Assembly: GCF_030846775.1 (NCBI RefSeq)
Contig: NZ_CP132910.1
Location: 4,715,001-4,779,000 of the forward strand
Source of the DNA: Geothrix sp. 21YS21S-2
GTDB lineage: Bacteria > Acidobacteriota > Holophagae > Holophagales > Holophagaceae
Length of the DNA: 64,000 bases
Direction: 5' to 3'
Positions 61,766 through 64,000 of this stretch are shown here, piece by piece; position 1 is the first letter of the stretch, and each line of letters begins with the position of its first letter. Position numbers and translations under genes: made by a program. The notes under the pieces are model-generated. The model was not told the origin of the DNA. It did not search any database and worked only from the letters and a program-made list of their open reading frames with translations.

Positions 61766-62323
61766 TTGGACAAGCTGCTCACGATCTCCCTGGCCGTCCT
61801 CTGCGCCTGGCCCCTGGCCGCCGGCGACGGCATCCAGTACCAGCTCAACGGCCGGGCCACGCAGCCTGGCAAAAGCCTGAAGGACATCGGCTTTTCCCGT
61901 ACCGGCGCCGGCGGCGGCTTCGCCGTCCTCGTGGGGAAGGAGGCCATGCGTCTGCGCGTGCGCCTGGATGGGGATTCCTTCCCCGCCGATGGCGGCCGCG
62001 TCGCGATGAACAACTATGGCCTGGGCGCGGACGGCCTCCTGACGCTGGCCCCCGATTCGGCCTTCCATCCCACGATCTCCGCGGGGGTGGTCCTCCAGAA
62101 ATGGCGGATGGGATCCGAAGGGACGTACGACCAAGCCACCGGCCTGGGCAACAGGGGCACCTACAACGGCTCCACGGGCCTTCTCAAGCTGGCGGTCCGG
62201 GCGGAGGCGGGCATCCAATACAAGGAGCGGTTCGCCCTCTACGTGGGGATGCTCACGGGCCGGATCGGGTGGGACCGCCGGGCCCGGTGCCCCTACGTGG
62301 GGTTCTCGGTGAACATCCTGTAG
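61766..62323 (+). CDS. small outer-membrane-like protein, unknown
   Basis: 185 residues. Start TTG 61766 is favoured since GGAGG lies six bases upstream and a signal peptide follows (LLTISLAVLCAWPLAAG). The rest alternates short amphipathic strands (IQYQLNGRATQP, AMRLRVRLDGDSFP, FALYVGMLTGRIGWD) and ends YVGFSVNIL. It looks like a small beta-barrel; I do not recognise the family. It follows the DUF748 gene closely, so co-transcription is likely. Confidence 0.6.
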   Translation: MDKLLTISLAVLCAWPLAAGDGIQYQLNGRATQPGKSLKDIGFSRTGAGGGFAVLVGKEAMRLRVRLDGDSFPADGGRVAMNNYGLGADGLLTLAPDSAFHPTISAGVVLQKWRMGSEGTYDQATGLGNRGTYNGSTGLLKLAVRAEAGIQYKERFALYVGMLTGRIGWDRRARCPYVGFSVNIL

Positions 62324-62324
62324 A

Positions 62325-62358
62325 CGCGAAAAGGGGCCCCGCAGGGCCCCGTTTCGCG
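62325..62358. terminator. two-way hairpin terminator
   Basis: 15-bp stem with one mismatch (CGCGAAAAGGGGCCC / GGGCCCCGTTTCGCG) and CGCA loop, between the convergent small outer-membrane-like and peroxiredoxin genes. Confidence 0.8.
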
Positions 62359-62370
62359 CGATCCGGCAGG

Positions 62371-62952
62371 CTAGTGGTTGGCCGCGTACTCGCGCAGGCC
62401 TTCCTGGGTGGGCTTCATGGCCTTGTCGCCCTTCTTCCAGTTGGCGGGGCAGACCTCGCCGTTCTTGGTGTGGAAGTCCAGCGCGTCCACCACGCGGAGG
62501 ACCTCCTCCACGTTGCGGCCCAGGGGCAGGTCGTTGACGGTGATGTGGCGCAGGATGCCCGCCTCGTCCACGAGGAACAGGCCGCGCAGGGCGATGCCGC
62601 CGGGGAGCAGGACGTTGTAGTCCGCCGCGATGGACTTGGACAGGTCGGAGACCAGCGGGAAGCTGACGCCCTTGATGCCGCCGTTCTTGATCTCGGTGTT
62701 CGCCCAGGCCCAGTGGCTGAAGTGGGAGTCGACGCTCACGCCCAGCACCTGGGTGTCGCGGGCCTCGAACTCCTTGACGGCGTCGGAGAAGGCCAGGATC
62801 TCGGTGGGGCAGACGAAGGTGAAGTCCAGGGGGTAGAAGAACAGGACGACCTTCCTGCCCTTGTACTGGCTGAGGGTGACTTCCTTGAACTCGCCGTTCA
62901 CGAGGGCGGTGGCCTTGAAGTCGGGTGCGGGTTGAGTTACGAAAGCAGCCAT
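62371..62952 (-). CDS. typical 2-Cys peroxiredoxin
   Basis: 193 residues from ATG 62952 (AGGAGG upstream). Peroxidatic Cys48 in DFTFVCPTE and resolving Cys168 in GEVCPANW, in the right spacing for the AhpC/Tsa typical 2-Cys group; the supporting Pro and Thr residues are present. It reduces H2O2 and organic peroxides in the cytoplasm. No AhpF or thioredoxin reductase is encoded next to it, so the reductant comes from elsewhere (the bacilliredoxin at 17200 is not its normal partner). Divergent from arginine deiminase. Confidence 0.93.
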   Translation of the reverse strand: MAAFVTQPAPDFKATALVNGEFKEVTLSQYKGRKVVLFFYPLDFTFVCPTEILAFSDAVKEFEARDTQVLGVSVDSHFSHWAWANTEIKNGGIKGVSFPLVSDLSKSIAADYNVLLPGGIALRGLFLVDEAGILRHITVNDLPLGRNVEEVLRVVDALDFHTKNGEVCPANWKKGDKAMKPTQEGLREYAANH

Positions 62953-63066
62953 GTGGCCTCCTGTGGGGGAACGATTTCCAGTGAGTTTCCAGGCTACGAT
63001 GGGGCCCGCAGGCGAGGCAAGGGAATTGTGACCAGTTTGGTAAACTTTCGGTAAATCGCTTTTTCG

Positions 63067-63078
63067 GATAAGCTTATC
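63067..63078. promoter_or_regulatory. 12-bp perfect palindrome upstream of arginine deiminase
   Basis: GATAAGCTTATC, 31 bases before the arcA ATG and in an AT-rich divergent region; preceded by two copies of GGTAAA (about 63040 and 63051). A dimeric regulator site is possible. Confidence 0.45.
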
Positions 63079-63108
63079 TTCAACTTTTGTGCCCTTTTTG
63101 AGGACGTC

Positions 63109-64000
63109 ATGCCCGCAATCCAGTTATCGATATTTTCCGAGATCGGCCGCCTGAAGCAGGTGGTCGTGCACAACCCCGGCCCCGAAGTGGACATGATGGT
63201 TCCGGACATGATGGAGGAGCTGCTCTTCGACGACATCCTCTACGGGGACCTCGCCCGGGCCGAGCACGGGGTGTTCCGGAAGGTGCTGGCCCGGGTGGCC
63301 GACGAGGTGCTGGACATCCAGGACCTCTTCGTGGAGTCGCTCGATTCCGAAGGGGTGAAGCTGGCCTTCATCGAGGACTTCCGGCGCCTGGTGGACATGC
63401 CCGACGAGTCCGCGAACCTGCTGCGGGCCATGGCTCCCGCGGACGTGGCCCGGGCCGTGATCACCGGCATCCCCTGGGACGACACCCTGAGCCACACTCA
63501 CTGGCAGAAGCGCTTCGACTACACCGTGCGCCCCATCCCGAACCTCCTGTTCATGCGGGATCCCGCCGCGGTGGTGGGCCGCGGGTACAACATCAACTTC
63601 ATGGCCACCTGGGCCCGGGAGCGCGAGCCGCTGATCCTCAGCTACGTCTTCCGCCACCACCCGCGGCTGTGCCACCTCCAGGAGGCGGACCGGCTCTTCG
63701 ACCAGCTCACGCCGCTTCTCAAGGGCGAGATCCGCATGCCCCAGAGCCTGGAGGGCGGGGACACCCTGGTGCTCTCCGACAAGGTGCTGGCCGTGGGCTG
63801 CAGCGAGCGAACTTCCGCCGACGCCATCCACATGCTGGCCGAGAACCTGCGCCGGCAGGACCTCTCCTTCGACACCCTGCTCATGGTGCTCATGCCCAAG
63901 GTGCGCAGCGCCATGCACCTCGACACCATCTTCACCCGGGTCAGCGAAGGCGAGTGCCTGATCTACCCGCCCTTCTTCACGGACCACAGCCGCGAGCTGC
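63109..64000 (+). CDS. arcA: arginine deiminase, 3' end outside window
   Basis: The first 297 residues from ATG 63109 are present. Landmarks of ADI: SEIGRLKQVVVHNPGPE at the N-terminus, FDYTVRPIPNLLFMRDPAAV, SLEGGDTLVLSD, SERTS, and AMHLDTIFT with His270. The catalytic cysteine, expected near residue 400, lies beyond the window. The enzyme turns arginine into citrulline and ammonia, the first step of the arginine deiminase pathway that yields ATP by carbamate kinase under anaerobic conditions. Whether arcB and arcC follow cannot be seen. Confidence 0.93.
   Translation, partial: MPAIQLSIFSEIGRLKQVVVHNPGPEVDMMVPDMMEELLFDDILYGDLARAEHGVFRKVLARVADEVLDIQDLFVESLDSEGVKLAFIEDFRRLVDMPDESANLLRAMAPADVARAVITGIPWDDTLSHTHWQKRFDYTVRPIPNLLFMRDPAAVVGRGYNINFMATWAREREPLILSYVFRHHPRLCHLQEADRLFDQLTPLLKGEIRMPQSLEGGDTLVLSDKVLAVGCSERTSADAIHMLAENLRRQDLSFDTLLMVLMPKVRSAMHLDTIFTRVSEGECLIYPPFFTDHSREL

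Noticed and set aside
58981-62013. A minus-strand open frame of about 1010 codons opposite the DUF748 gene
   Set aside because: Rich in Gly, His and Ala with no domain; the plus-strand frame has a membrane anchor, ribosome site and family features.

Overview
The window is a high-GC (about 70 % by eye) piece of a bacterial chromosome with no plasmid, phage or CRISPR signature. The mix of genes suggests a Gram-negative anaerobe or facultative anaerobe of the Acidobacteriota, Holophagaceae type (Geothrix/Holophaga-like): two Burkholderia-like porins, a periplasmic flavoprotein with a tetraheme cytochrome, a membrane-bound uptake [NiFe] hydrogenase, UbiD/UbiX decarboxylation, a bacilliredoxin, HDOD and PAS-kinase signalling, and a cyclic-2,3-diphosphoglycerate-synthetase-like GTPase. 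This placement is inference from gene content, not from a marker gene.

Layout. 1-9.35 kb: peptide and protein breakdown (alpha/beta hydrolase fragment, C69 dipeptidase, S41 protease, a dipeptidase fossil beside a lower-GC NTF2-like gene, M1 aminopeptidase and OPT peptide transporter). 9.35-26.45 kb: housekeeping and envelope genes (GH13 glucosidase, inositol monophosphatase, Nfu Fe-S carrier, fused 2-oxoacid dehydrogenase E1, DUF4403 protein, bacilliredoxin, SppA, HutD, an S55/SpoIVB-like protein with a propeller-like partner, YmdB phosphoesterase, CoA transferase, DUF721/DciA-like). 26.49-27.05 kb: tRNA-Pro(CGG) followed by a tandem array of ~206-bp units, each starting with a copy of the tRNA 3' end. 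27.1-32.2 kb: AraC regulator, porin, TatA, Tat-exported flavoprotein reductase, tetraheme cytochrome, second TatA. 32.3-40.6 kb: a signalling island of three histidine kinases and three response regulators, several with lost active-site residues. 40.7-44.4 kb: COG4389 membrane protein, TauE/SafE exporter, unknown secreted protein. 44.4-48.4 kb: hydrogenase operon hyaABC-D with the six-cysteine proximal-cluster signature of O2-tolerant enzymes. 48.7-51.5 kb: membrane hybrid kinase, thioredoxin-like protein, acetyltransferase. 51.6-57.3 kb: ubiD-DUF554-ubiX operon, LysR regulator, second porin, SnoaL-like protein. 57.4-64 kb: cDPG-synthetase-like GTPase, DUF748 protein, small outer-membrane-like protein, peroxiredoxin and the start of arginine deiminase.

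How the genes may work together. Two accessory modules share closely related porins. One looks like a periplasmic respiratory reductase for an unsaturated organic acid, fed by the tetraheme cytochrome. The other looks like cytoplasmic prFMN-dependent (de)carboxylation of an aromatic acid under LysR control. A ~30-bp promoter-like sequence is repeated upstream of ubiD and upstream of the second porin in the same orientation to each gene, which ties these two into one regulon. The uptake hydrogenase could supply electrons to the quinone pool for such reductases. Substrates of both modules are unknown from sequence alone.
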